Notes: a model not told the origin generated them from the letters alone. A stretch of DNA of 64,000 bases from JARDZU01 sp963730285 (GCA_963730285.1 CAVSQY010000007.1:62001-126000); one strand, 5' to 3'. Shown: positions 41,790 to 50,686, counted from the first letter of the stretch. Made by a program: numbers and translations.

Positions 41790-42929
41790 TCAATGGAATC
41801 GGCTGAGGGAAAATCTGGAGATGTCGTGCCGAGTGGTCCCGTCCTGGACGAGATCGGCGAGGATCTCGCCAACCACGGAGCAGAACTTGAAGCCGTGGCC
41901 GGAGAACCCCGCCGCCACATGGACCTGGGGCATCCCCGGGAGGGTGCCGATGATGAAATGCTCATCGGGGGTGTTGGTGAACATGCAGGTCTTCAAAGTC
42001 ATCACGGGGCCATTCGCATCGGGGAAGTAGCGGCTGACGGCTGCGCGGAGGACCTCCTCATCGGCCGTGGAGACCCGCCGATCCAGCCCATCGGGCGATG
42101 TCACCTCCTCGCGATGGTGGTAGCGGCCGATCTTCACCCCCGGGATCCCGAATACCGGGAACCCGTAATAGCGACCCTCGTCGGTGGCCAGGTTGAAGAC
42201 AGGAAACCTCTCAGCCGTGAACAAGTCTGGGCGAAGTGGTTGAAACCAGCCAAGCACTTGCCGCTCCGGGATGGCCAGCTCTTGCAGGGCTGGGACCATC
42301 CGTCCGACCCACGCCCCGGCGGTGACGACCAACTGATCGGCCAGGTAAGTGCCGCGATCCGTCCGCACTCTGACACTGCCAGAGCCGTCGATGTCCCATT
42401 CGACAGCCGATTCACGTCCCCTGACCTCGGCACCGGCTTCGATGGCGGCATTGACATGGGCGACGATGGACTGCTCAGACATCAGAAAGCCACCGTCAGG
42501 CTGAAAGAGGGCCATCATGTCCGCCGGGAGCCTATAGCCGGGAAACCTGCGTGACAGGGCCGCGCTGTCGAGGACGTCATGTTCGAGCTGGTGGATCCGA
42601 CAGGATTCCACTGAGCCCTCGAATACCGCACTGTCGGGCGGCCCGGCATCCACCGATCCGGTGACGTGGACCAACTGGGAGGTCGAGTGGCGCTCCAACT
42701 CGAGCCACAGCTCACGGGCTCGGATCATCAGAGGTACGTAGCTCGGGTCCTCGTAGTAGGCGAGACGGAAGACGCGATTGACCCCGTGTGACGACCCCTG
42801 GTCATTGGGAATGTCGTATTGCTCGAGACCCAGGGTCCTCAAGCCACGGCTTGCGAGATGGAACACCGTTGCGCTGCCCATGCCCCCAACCCCGAGCACG
42901 ATGACGTCGTGGGTCTTGGCAATGATCAC
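41790..42929 (-). CDS. Monomeric sarcosine oxidase/N-methyltryptophan oxidase-like flavoenzyme
   Basis: 379-residue amine oxidase of the MSOX/SolA family. The FAD-binding N-terminus reads DVIVLGVGGMGSATVFHLAS, then SSHGVNRVFRLAYYEDPSY; LKTCMFTNTPDEHF places a Cys at 315, the position that binds FAD covalently in sarcosine oxidase, and AAGFSGHGFKFCSVVGE closes the site. It would oxidise an N-methyl amino acid to the amino acid and formaldehyde with H2O2. Given the tryptophanase 1.3 kb away, N-methyltryptophan (SolA activity) is a plausible but unproven substrate. Confidence 0.88.
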   Translation of the reverse strand: MIIAKTHDVIVLGVGGMGSATVFHLASRGLRTLGLEQYDIPNDQGSSHGVNRVFRLAYYEDPSYVPLMIRARELWLELERHSTSQLVHVTGSVDAGPPDSAVFEGSVESCRIHQLEHDVLDSAALSRRFPGYRLPADMMALFQPDGGFLMSEQSIVAHVNAAIEAGAEVRGRESAVEWDIDGSGSVRVRTDRGTYLADQLVVTAGAWVGRMVPALQELAIPERQVLGWFQPLRPDLFTAERFPVFNLATDEGRYYGFPVFGIPGVKIGRYHHREEVTSPDGLDRRVSTADEEVLRAAVSRYFPDANGPVMTLKTCMFTNTPDEHFIIGTLPGMPQVHVAAGFSGHGFKFCSVVGEILADLVQDGTTRHDISRFSLSRFH

Positions 42930-42963
42930 CTCGACATCCCGGCCCGTGGCGCCCGCCGCTGCG

Positions 42964-43671
42964 TCAGGCGCTGACCTCCCAAATCCGGGCGGTCCAAAGC
43001 AGACGGCTTCCGCGCTCGGTGAGGTCGACCACCTTTGCCCGCATCAGATCGAGCAACGCCGGATGCTCGCCGAGCGCCGATGGAAGGGGTATCGGGCGCT
43101 CGGAAAGTTGCTTGATCGAGCCAAAGATCGACTTCGCCTTGTCCAGGATCGACTGTTCGTCCTGCAAAGTGCCGGTGGGCAGAAACAGCTTGCCACCACG
43201 GCGGAGAAGACGTTTTGCCTCTTCCAGCATCCTCATCGGCAACTCTGCGCCGCTGACGCCACCGGCTAACCCGGACGGAAACCAGCCCGACGCTTCGGCC
43301 AGCTCGTCGGGTATCCCGGACACGTCGCCGATCACCACATCGGCTTGGACATGATCGGGCAGTGGGTCGAAGAGGTCACCTTCGTAGAACTCGGTGACCT
43401 CACTCACGCCTTGCGCAACTGCGTTGGCCGTCCCCACCGCGATCGTGTCGGAGGCGGCATCAATCCCATATACCTTTCGTGCCCCGAGCTTGGCGGCGAC
43501 GATGGCGAGAACCCCTGAGCCGCACCCGACGTCGACTACCACGCTGTCCGCTTCGATCTCGAGCGCGGAAGCCAGCAGCATCGAGATCGTCGACGGACGG
43601 AATGTGGCCGGCCCTACCGTCAGATCAAAGGGGCCAAAGCGGCCTTTCCACGTCACTTTGTCGAGTTGCAT
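42964..43671 (-). CDS. Class I methyltransferase, PrmA/RsmC-like
   Basis: 235-residue methyltransferase. Motif I is VVDVGCGSGVLAIVAAKLGA, motif II YGIDAAS. At motif IV, where N- and protein-methyltransferases have NPPY/NPPF, it has IGDVSGIPDEL, so the target may be unusual or the role different. It lies 34 bp upstream of the flavoenzyme start on the same strand and may be co-transcribed with it. Confidence 0.78.
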   Translation of the reverse strand: MQLDKVTWKGRFGPFDLTVGPATFRPSTISMLLASALEIEADSVVVDVGCGSGVLAIVAAKLGARKVYGIDAASDTIAVGTANAVAQGVSEVTEFYEGDLFDPLPDHVQADVVIGDVSGIPDELAEASGWFPSGLAGGVSGAELPMRMLEEAKRLLRRGGKLFLPTGTLQDEQSILDKAKSIFGSIKQLSERPIPLPSALGEHPALLDLMRAKVVDLTERGSRLLWTARIWEVSA

Positions 43672-43753
43672 GCCTCAAGGCTATCCAAAACAACAGGCAA
43701 AAGCGTTGCCAAAGGGGGAAATGTGGCTCGTCTGGAGACTTGGGCAGGCCTTG

Positions 43754-44131
43754 TCAGGCGACTGCCATGGAATTCTGGGGGTGGGCCTCGTAGCGCCTCC
43801 GGATGTGGAGGCGCTCCTGAAGTGCGAAGACCGCAGCTGCAAACTTGTCGTCTTCGCCAACCGGATCGGGGATCTCGTAGTAGGTGAGGTCGGCGACCAC
43901 CATGTCTCGAGCATGATCGGTCGGCTGATCTCTCTGGAATCGATCGGCTGGCCTGGCAAACTGCCGACGGTCGACCGGATGGGTCAGGCCTCTCAGGTAT
44001 CTGACGCTCAGGTGACCACACGACTCGCAGACGATGCGTTCCAGCCCGGCCGTCGTGGTGGTCAGTGTCGTGGGATGAAGGCAATCTCTGTCGGAAGGTC
44101 GTGGCCCGACCGTGACTTGGATGCCTCCCAA
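43754..44131 (-). CDS. Small C-x-H...C-x2-C zinc-ribbon-like protein, paralogue C
   Basis: 125-residue protein from TTG 44131 (GGAG 6 nt upstream), with a first segment GGIQVTV matching paralogue B. Cys17-x-His19, 15 residues, Cys35-x2-Cys38: CLHPTTLTTTTAGLERIVCE then SCGHLSVRYL, followed by HPVDRRQFARPADR, which is closest to paralogue A. The C-terminal 60 residues (DLTYYEIPDPVGEDDK and on) are unique. ATG 44146 is an alternative start. This is the longest copy. No function is known. Confidence 0.62.
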   Translation of the reverse strand: MGGIQVTVGPRPSDRDCLHPTTLTTTTAGLERIVCESCGHLSVRYLRGLTHPVDRRQFARPADRFQRDQPTDHARDMVVADLTYYEIPDPVGEDDKFAAAVFALQERLHIRRRYEAHPQNSMAVA

Positions 44132-44556
44132 TGCAATCTCCGCCATAGCAGGATGATTGGCAAGAACCGCGGCAATCCGCCATGGGTCCACAGGCCCAAT
44201 GTTGTGGATAACCGACCGGCGGTTTGTCGACAGCCATCCGTCAGAGGTGACTCGAGGAGACCCTCGAGTGTGGCGAGGCCCGCAAGGAGCGCCCCTCGAT
44301 GTGACTCACCACCCGGGTGGCCCTCAGCGTCTTCAGGGCATGCGAGACGGTCGCATCCATACCAGCCCAGGTGGCCTCGGCCCCCCACGGGAAATCGATG
44401 GGTCTGATCGATGTCCATGTTCGAGTCTTCGGCGTTGGGCGTAACCAAATCGGGAGACGAGGCGATAACAGGGAAGAGAGGGGCAGTGTGCCATGGCAAG
44501 CCTCGGTTGCCACCGGGTCTGCGGCTCCATGGCGGGAGAAGAACGGAGAAGCACCT

Positions 44557-45291
44557 ATGGGAAGAATGAGACGGATATCGATCGTGGCGCTGGCTCTCGT
44601 CGGGCTGTTGTCCAGCAGTGGCCTTGCCCTGGCCCAGCCGGACGGCGAAGACGCCTCTTCTCATCGATCCGACGACACGCTCCTGAATTTCGGATATGAC
44701 CCGATCAATCATGTCTTGCTCTGGGGAATTTCGATGTTGGACGGTCTATACGACTGCACTCTTGCCGGAGGTGCTCTCGCCATCACGTATGGCCCGCCTT
44801 CGGATCAGGGCCTGATTCCCGCCGACGACATCTCCGACGACTCCGGCACGATCGTCTTCCCGCCTCGGCCCGAGGATGAGGTGTCGACGGACCTACAGCC
44901 AGCTTCCGACCCATTCATGTACAACGGCGCCGATGATCAATGCGGCGTTTCGGGTGGTGATGTGACCGGACCGCAGGGCCAGGTCAATCACGGCATGTTC
45001 ATGAAGCTGTTCAACAGTCTGTACGAGGGAACTGGTCGCGGATGTATCGTCCGGCAGTTGGCCCAATCCGATCTCGGGAAGGGCGATCAGATGATCAAAG
45101 TGGCCGATGTCGACCCTGACTTCGCTCCGGTGGTAGGCGGTGAGGCCGGTCAGGTCGAGTTCACCTCCGCGCAGACTGCATGCGAGCACGGGGGACAGGC
45201 GAGCGGCGAGAACGCGGTCGGCCATGGCAAGAATCAGGGCGGATCCGATTCCCCTGGCAAGTCGGGCTCGGCGCCAGGCCACAACAAATAG
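44557..45291 (+). CDS. Secreted protein of unknown function
   Basis: 244-residue exported protein. A cleavable signal peptide ends near LALAQPD (cleavage around residue 27). The mature region is acidic, with four cysteines (YDCTLAGG, DQCGVSGG, RGCIVRQL and TACEHGG) that may form two disulphides, and ends in a Gly/Ser/His/Lys-rich tail (GHGKNQGGSDSPGKSGSAPG). GGAGAAG lies shortly before ATG 44557. No family is recognised. A strong hairpin terminator follows at 45346. Confidence 0.7.
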   Translation: MGRMRRISIVALALVGLLSSSGLALAQPDGEDASSHRSDDTLLNFGYDPINHVLLWGISMLDGLYDCTLAGGALAITYGPPSDQGLIPADDISDDSGTIVFPPRPEDEVSTDLQPASDPFMYNGADDQCGVSGGDVTGPQGQVNHGMFMKLFNSLYEGTGRGCIVRQLAQSDLGKGDQMIKVADVDPDFAPVVGGEAGQVEFTSAQTACEHGGQASGENAVGHGKNQGGSDSPGKSGSAPGHNK

Positions 45292-45345
45292 GTCCTCAAC
45301 CATTTCTCCCCCGAGCCCTCGCCGCTGACCCCGGCGAGCCTCACC

Positions 45346-45379
45346 AAGGGGGGCGGCAGGAGTCCCCGTCGCCCCCCTT
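45346..45379 (+). terminator. Hairpin terminator after the secreted-protein gene
   Basis: AAGGGGGGCG (45346-45355) pairs perfectly with CGCCCCCCTT (45370-45379). T-tract after the stem is short. It lies 54 bp after the stop at 45291. Confidence 0.6.
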
Positions 45380-45462
45380 GTCGCGTGTCCCGTGACATCG
45401 GGCAATTAGCCTCTATCGCTTGTCTTCGAATCCAGTAATTCTCCGAGCGAAAGGAGGTACGG

Positions 45463-45822
45463 ATGAGCTATACGGCACATCCGGAGACCACTCACCGTGT
45501 CTCTGAGGGCACATGGCATGTGATTAGCGGCATTGGCGCCGTTGTCGGTGTCGTGGCGGCTGGGATCGGAGCATTTCTGGCCTATGGGCCGGATATCGGC
45601 ACACTCACCCTGTTCGCCTGGACATGGAACGTGAGTGAGCTGTCTGAAATGTGGGCGCCGTTTCTGATGATGGGTGGCGGCTTCATGGCCGCGCTCACCA
45701 TGGGAATCGAGTCCTTACGCGGGATGAATGGCGACACCAATCGCTGGATTGTGACAGCTGAGTCGTTGATCGCCATGGCCGGGTTGGCCGCCGTGGTGAT
45801 TGGGTTCGTACTGCTGTTCTGA
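45463..45822 (+). CDS. Small membrane protein, three helices
   Basis: 119-residue protein preceded by a strong AAAGGAGGT ribosome site. Helices are at about 19-43 (HVISGIGAVVGVVAAGIGAF), 64-84 (MWAPFLMMGGGFMAALTMGI) and 98-118. The loop after the first helix is LAYGPDIGTLTLFAWTWNV. It has no recognised family. It stands as a single gene with its own terminator. Confidence 0.7.
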   Translation: MSYTAHPETTHRVSEGTWHVISGIGAVVGVVAAGIGAFLAYGPDIGTLTLFAWTWNVSELSEMWAPFLMMGGGFMAALTMGIESLRGMNGDTNRWIVTAESLIAMAGLAAVVIGFVLLF

Positions 45823-45839
45823 TCGGTTGTCGCATCCTG

Positions 45840-45871
45840 AGCCCCCGGGGCGAGTCAATCGCCCCGGGGCT
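45840..45871. terminator. Strong hairpin terminator between convergent genes
   Basis: AGCCCCCGGGGCGA-gtcaa-TCGCCCCGGGGCT: a 13-bp stem with one bulged C, 17 bp after the membrane-protein stop. It overlaps the 3' end of the CoA-transferase gene and could act in both directions. Confidence 0.7.
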
Positions 45872-46649
45872 GTCTCGTCATGTCGTGCGCGAGGTCGGTG
45901 CGATGCTTGAGATCGCGCAGCACCGCGAGCTCTTCGGGTTCTGGGGGCATGGTGGTGTCGACTGTTGAGGCGATGGCGAGATCCCACCCGGTTCGGGTCC
46001 GGATTGTCCCCGCGTCGACACCGGGATGCGTGGAGACGAGCATCAATTCGCCGCGATCGATGTCTGGCTCGTAAACCCCCACGTCGGTGATGACCACGGT
46101 TGGTCCCTGCCCCCAATGCTGGTTGCGATCTTCCCGGGAGGGGCCAAATCCGGGCGATGTCACGAAGTCCACCTGGTGGACAAATGACCGTGTCGATTGT
46201 CTGAGCATCACGACCACCTTGCCGGCGCCGGTGGCGATCTCCGGTGCTCCGCCCGAGCCGGGCAACCGCACATCGGGCCGCTGATAGGGTCCGATGGCGG
46301 TGCTGTTCAGGTTTCCGTGACGATCGATTTGTGCTGCAGATAGGAATCCGACATCGACTCGTCCGGCCTGCAACCAGTAGGAGAAGATCTCGGGCACGCC
46401 CACCACGAGGTCGGCTCTCTCGGCGAGCTCGCCATCGCCGATGGACAGGGGCAGGACATCAGGTCTTGTTCCGATCGTGCCCGATTCGTAGATGAGGACC
46501 ACGTTCGGGGCGTGGGTGAGACGGGCGAGGTTCGCTGCCTCACTGGGGAGCCCGATCCCGACGAAGCAGATCTGGCCGTCGTCCAGTTGACGGGCCGCGG
46601 TGACGGTCATCATCTCGTCCTGGGTGTAGTCGGGTCGAACTTCACCCAT
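45855..46649 (-). CDS. CoA-transferase subunit B (class I, glutaconate/IpdB-like)
   Basis: 264-residue beta subunit of a two-protein family I CoA-transferase. ICFVGIGLPSEAANLA and IYESGTIGTRPDVLPLS are core motifs; the Glu in ESGTIG corresponds to the residue forming the gamma-glutamyl-CoA thioester in glutaconate CoA-transferase. GAPEIATGAGKVVVML and VITDVGVYEPD follow. It overlaps subunit A by 8 bp. It resembles both GctB and IpdB (steroid-ring CoA hydrolase), and the choice cannot be made here. Confidence 0.85.
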   Translation of the reverse strand: MGEVRPDYTQDEMMTVTAARQLDDGQICFVGIGLPSEAANLARLTHAPNVVLIYESGTIGTRPDVLPLSIGDGELAERADLVVGVPEIFSYWLQAGRVDVGFLSAAQIDRHGNLNSTAIGPYQRPDVRLPGSGGAPEIATGAGKVVVMLRQSTRSFVHQVDFVTSPGFGPSREDRNQHWGQGPTVVITDVGVYEPDIDRGELMLVSTHPGVDAGTIRTRTGWDLAIASTVDTTMPPEPEELAVLRDLKHRTDLAHDMTRQPRGD

Positions 46650-47514
46650 TGACTATGGCCTCCAACAGATGCGGATCATCGAGGGCTTTTAGGTGCCCGG
46701 GGTGGTCTCGTTGCCCGCGGACGAATACATCGATCCATCGTGCGAACATCTCGCGGTCCCTCGAGATGGTGTCCCAGGTGCGATAGAACCCGTTGTCCCG
46801 ATGGGTGTATCCCATCGCGTAGGAGGGATAGGAGCCCCTCGGCACACATACGACGGCGTCCACCGTCCACGATGGGAGGACGATTGGGTTGGGACCCTGT
46901 AGCGATAGGTCGTCGACGATTTCCTCCACGGTGACGATGACTCGGCTCCCGGCCATGACCGCTTCCTTTTGCACTCCCGTTATCCCCCACAGCCCGATGT
47001 TTCCCGAGCTGTCTGCTTGCTGGGCGTGGATGATCGTCACGTCGGGATTTAGTGCCGGCAGGGCGGCCAGGGTCTCACCGGTGAAGGGGCAGACGATGGG
47101 CTCCATGGTGCTGTGCTTGGCCAGATCGTTGCCCAGATAGCCGCGGAGGACCCCAAATGGGAGCCCCGAGGCACCGGCGACATATCGCGCTGCCATCCCG
47201 GCGTGACTGTGCTCCTCGATCTCTAGGTGGCGTGGAAAGCCGTGCTCGACGGCATCGCGGAACCGGTGTAGTGATCCCACGCCGGGGTTCCCTCCCCATG
47301 AGAACACGATCTTCGAAACGCAACTGGCCCCGATCAACTGGTCGTATATGAGGTCCGGAGTCATCCGGGCGACGGTCAGGTCCCGCTTTCCCTGACGGAT
47401 GATCTCGTGGCCGGCGGCAAAGGGGATCAGGTGAGTGAAGCCCTCGAGTGCGACCAGTGAGCCGTTGGGCACGAGGTCTGCCACGGCCTCCCGAAGTGAC
47501 ATGAAATCACTCAT
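46642..47514 (-). CDS. CoA-transferase subunit A (class I, glutaconate/IpdA-like)
   Basis: 290-residue alpha subunit. Motifs: SLREAVADLVPNGSLVALEG, the DLTVARMTPDLIYDQLIGAS region, VFSWGGNPGVGSLHRFRDA, and PDVTIIHAQQADSSGNIGLW, which is very similar to GctA/IpdA. The C-terminus has DVFVRGQRDHPGHL. It is translated with subunit B. The acyl group is unknown; together with the acyl-CoA synthetase at 34 kb it suggests acyl-CoA degradation. Its start is 207 bp from the divergent membrane-protein gene. Confidence 0.85.
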   Translation of the reverse strand: MSDFMSLREAVADLVPNGSLVALEGFTHLIPFAAGHEIIRQGKRDLTVARMTPDLIYDQLIGASCVSKIVFSWGGNPGVGSLHRFRDAVEHGFPRHLEIEEHSHAGMAARYVAGASGLPFGVLRGYLGNDLAKHSTMEPIVCPFTGETLAALPALNPDVTIIHAQQADSSGNIGLWGITGVQKEAVMAGSRVIVTVEEIVDDLSLQGPNPIVLPSWTVDAVVCVPRGSYPSYAMGYTHRDNGFYRTWDTISRDREMFARWIDVFVRGQRDHPGHLKALDDPHLLEAIVNG

Positions 47515-47720
47515 CGTCGAATCCCGGGACGCTCACGGCAATCACAGGGCCGAGCGCGTTGCCGGGCACGCTTTTCCTGGTCGGACTCACTTCCTGCCTC
47601 TTTCCGAATGGGGAGAATCTGGCGACCGGCGCACAGTATTGATTCGTCGAGCGGCGCGACGCGGAAAGACACGGACGGGCAACGTCCCTGGGAAGGACAC
47701 CTAGGCTCCGGCTGGCGATC

Positions 47721-49292
47721 ATGACGGTCACCAACCCACTTACCCTGAGTGTCGGCGACAAGCGCTACCCGATCGTCCTGCCCAACCGGCGCGATCCCCG
47801 GCTCCACACGGCCGCGGTAATCATCTCGGTTCACATCGTCGGCGTCACTGCCCTCGGCTTCAGGGTCTCGATTCCGCAGATTCTCAGTGCGATCGTGGTT
47901 AGCGCCCTTATCGATCTGGCGCTCACATTCAAACGGACGGGTGCCCTGGTCTGGCCCGCCAGTGGGATGCTGACCGGCAGTGGTGTTGCCCTGATTTTGC
48001 GTCTGGTTGGCATGGAGAGAGCCAACTTCTGGAGCTGGAGAGGCTGGTACTGGTTTGCCGTCGTGGCCGGCGTCTCGGTGCTGAGCAAATACGTGGTCAG
48101 GCTTCGGGGGACCCACTTGTTCAATCCGTCCAATCTCGGGCTGGTGGCGGCCTTCTTGCTGTTGGGAAGCAGCGTCGTCGAGCCGCTCGACTTCTGGTGG
48201 TCCCCGCTGAACGCATGGATGATGATCGCCTACGCCGTCATCATCCTGGGTGGCACTCTCATCACCAGGCGGCTGGGCTTGCTGACATTGGCCGGCGCGT
48301 TCTGGCTCACTCTCGCCATCGGGCTCGGGATCCTTTCGACCTCCGGTCACTGTATGACCACCGCATGGTCCCTGACTCCCGTCTGCGGGGCCCGTTTTTG
48401 GTGGGTCGTGATGACCTCTCCTGAGATCCTGATCTTCCTCTTCTTCATGATCACCGACCCCAAAACCGTCCCATCAGGTCGACCCGCCCGTGTCGCCTTC
48501 GCGGTCAGCCTCGGCCTTCTCTGTACCCTGCTGATGGCACCACAAACGGTCGAGTTCGGGGCCAAGGTGGCACTTCTCTCTGGGTTGGTGATCCTCAGCC
48601 CGATTCGAGGCCTTTACGACCGGCTGCCGTTGGTCTCAGTCAGAGGCTTTGTCGGCAAGACGAAGTCCCGACTCACTACCGGCACCGCATCGACGGTCAT
48701 GTGGCGGGGCGCAGTCATAGGGGCATCCCTGACCCTGATCAGCATCTTGATCGTTGCTGCTGGCTCGCCGGCCAGGGAGCCCGCTCAGGTCTCGAGTGGA
48801 GACTCGATAGGAGTCGACGTCCAGGTCGATCCGGAATCGCTCCCCGTTGTCACCGTTGACCGTGACGTGGCCGGTCTCAATTCCGACATCGATGCAGTGA
48901 AGGCTCAAGATCTCGCGGTGGTGCTCGCCGAAGACCTGGTGATCGAGGGCGAGGCAATGCGTCAGGCGAATGGAGATCTCCTGATTTCAGGCGATGGCGG
49001 CGATCGCCTGATTGAGATGCAGAGCAGGATCAACGACGCGGTGGCCATAGGAGAGCGTCCGGTCGATAAATACCACTTCGACGACCTTCGCCTCGGGGTG
49101 GCGGGGTCTGTGACCGGCCAGACCGGCGCAGCTCTCGAATTCACCGGCTCCGGCACCCTGGAGACGATCGTCTACGACCCGCTGGGAAATGAAACCGGAC
49201 GGGTCAAGTCGACCTTCTCCGCCACCTTTGTCATGCGTCAGATCGGCGGTGATCGGTGGTTGATCGTGGCAGTGCCGAAGGGGGGAGGCTGA
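47721..49292 (+). CDS. UnbU-like (enediyne E5/RnfD-related) membrane protein
   Basis: 523-residue protein. Residues ~30-335 form about ten membrane helices with conserved LRGTHLFNPSNLGLV, SGHCMTTAWSLTP, FFMITDPKTVPSGRPARVAF and GLVILSPIRGLYDRLP. FMITDPKTxP is the landmark shared by UnbU of enediyne clusters and RnfD/NqrB quinone- and flavin-binding proteins. Residues ~350-523 are extracytoplasmic with a beta-rich domain ending TFVMRQIGGDRWLIVAV. It converges on the UnbV-like/M24 pair. Its partner elsewhere is typically an ASPIC/UnbV protein, as here. No enediyne synthase is present. Confidence 0.78.
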   Translation: MTVTNPLTLSVGDKRYPIVLPNRRDPRLHTAAVIISVHIVGVTALGFRVSIPQILSAIVVSALIDLALTFKRTGALVWPASGMLTGSGVALILRLVGMERANFWSWRGWYWFAVVAGVSVLSKYVVRLRGTHLFNPSNLGLVAAFLLLGSSVVEPLDFWWSPLNAWMMIAYAVIILGGTLITRRLGLLTLAGAFWLTLAIGLGILSTSGHCMTTAWSLTPVCGARFWWVVMTSPEILIFLFFMITDPKTVPSGRPARVAFAVSLGLLCTLLMAPQTVEFGAKVALLSGLVILSPIRGLYDRLPLVSVRGFVGKTKSRLTTGTASTVMWRGAVIGASLTLISILIVAAGSPAREPAQVSSGDSIGVDVQVDPESLPVVTVDRDVAGLNSDIDAVKAQDLAVVLAEDLVIEGEAMRQANGDLLISGDGGDRLIEMQSRINDAVAIGERPVDKYHFDDLRLGVAGSVTGQTGAALEFTGSGTLETIVYDPLGNETGRVKSTFSATFVMRQIGGDRWLIVAVPKGGG

Positions 49293-49299
49293 TCCTCCC

Positions 49300-50679
49300 T
49301 CATGCCATCGTCATGACGCGATCGGGCCGGAGGAGGAAGGGTGGAAGATAGGCGGGGATGTTCGACAGCGGGAGGACGTCGTCATCCAGGTCTATGCCCA
49401 GGCACTTGGCCATGAATTGGCGACGACGCCCGATTCTGTCCCAGGCGTCGGGATATCTGACGGCGATCTCTGATCTCATGTGGTCGTCTGCCAGCGCAAT
49501 GCCGTCTTCGATGTTGGTGGTGAAGTAGGGGGTTCCCGTTGCGGGGATGATGTCCACCTGGAGAGCCATGCCCGATCGGAGCTCTACCTCGGATCCGGGC
49601 CAAACTGGTGAATTCACCCACTCGTCCAGGTGGAGCTGATGACCCGGGTTCAGGAAGATCCCAAAGAAGGGATGACCGAGGCGCCGGTCGACGATTTTCT
49701 GGAGGGCTCCCCCTGTCTGGCCTATGTGAATTGCCTCGTACCACTCGACCACCGTCTCGAAGTAGGGCGCTACGAGCCGGTCCACGTAGTCGGCGATCTC
49801 AACCGGCAAGCCGGACTCGTCTTCGGTGACGAAACCCGCCCGACAATTCAGCGCACCCCAGATCCCATAGGCGACGGTGAGCGGGTCTCCCTCGACGATC
49901 GGCCTGGCCGACGGGCTCAGCAATCCCAGTCTCGCCCGTTCGCCTGCGGTCAGCATGAGATGACATGACAACGGGCTGCCGTTCCAGCCGAGCAGGGCCA
50001 CTGCCTGCTGCTCGGTCATGCCCGGCTCCAACCCGAAAAGTAGGTTGCGAACCCCCGTCGAGGTGTGACACGACGCGTACTCGAAATAGGCCAGCTGCTC
50101 CACCTCGTTGATGACGCGCAGCCCGAATGCAGGGTCGATCAGGAGGTCGGTGGCGTTGCCCACCATGTCCTGTCCACCGGTCAGCGTTCTGAGAGCGTCG
50201 ACGATGTAGGTGGGGACGTCCGTCTGGCCCGGCTCACGGAAGGTCTTCCAACCAACCAGCCCGACTCTGGTCCCGCTGTTGATGCCGTGGCCGAGCAAAA
50301 GGTCGAGCAACGGGAGCGACCGATCGCGGGGTTGGGAGGGCAGGCTCAATTCCTGGAACATCTCCACGTTCATCTTCAACGGGGCGGCCCGTGCCATCCC
50401 GGCACATTCGTTGCCAGTCAAGATGGTCGGGTCGAGGTCCTTTTCGATGATGAGGATCGCCTCCTCGAACCTCGGGTCGAATCCGGTTAGATACGAGAGG
50501 TTTGCGCTGTGCTCGCGGTCGGCATATACGACGATCACGTCGTATCGATCGGCGGATCTCGCCCGCAACTCCGCCAGCCGAGATGAGTAGAGCGAGGGTG
50601 GGATCTCGGGAATTCGGGAAGGCGCGCCAAAGTCGGGGAGATCGATTTGCTCCAAGCGAGTGCGGCCGTTGCCCCTCAT
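49300..50679 (-). CDS. M24-like (Xaa-Pro peptidase/creatinase fold) protein, probably non-canonical
   Basis: 459-residue protein. The N-terminal half has the creatinase-like domain (ADREHSANLSYLTGFDPRFEEAI), and the C-terminal half the pita-bread region (KNxxE-like INEVEQLAYFEYASCHTSTG, then LEPGMTEQQAVALL). At the expected metal sites (two Asp, two Glu and a His) the sequence reads NPGHQLHLDEWV and ALQVDIIPATG, so canonical Co/Mn peptidase ligands are not fully evident and it may be a non-peptidase relative. It follows the VCBS-repeat gene by 7 bp, so the two form an operon. Confidence 0.72.
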   Translation of the reverse strand: MRGNGRTRLEQIDLPDFGAPSRIPEIPPSLYSSRLAELRARSADRYDVIVVYADREHSANLSYLTGFDPRFEEAILIIEKDLDPTILTGNECAGMARAAPLKMNVEMFQELSLPSQPRDRSLPLLDLLLGHGINSGTRVGLVGWKTFREPGQTDVPTYIVDALRTLTGGQDMVGNATDLLIDPAFGLRVINEVEQLAYFEYASCHTSTGVRNLLFGLEPGMTEQQAVALLGWNGSPLSCHLMLTAGERARLGLLSPSARPIVEGDPLTVAYGIWGALNCRAGFVTEDESGLPVEIADYVDRLVAPYFETVVEWYEAIHIGQTGGALQKIVDRRLGHPFFGIFLNPGHQLHLDEWVNSPVWPGSEVELRSGMALQVDIIPATGTPYFTTNIEDGIALADDHMRSEIAVRYPDAWDRIGRRRQFMAKCLGIDLDDDVLPLSNIPAYLPPFLLRPDRVMTMA

Positions 50680-50686
50680 GCTCTGG

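Noticed and set aside
43394..44130. + strand frame across the methyltransferase and zinc-ribbon paralogue C
   Set aside because: Shadow of two minus-strand genes with recognised motifs.
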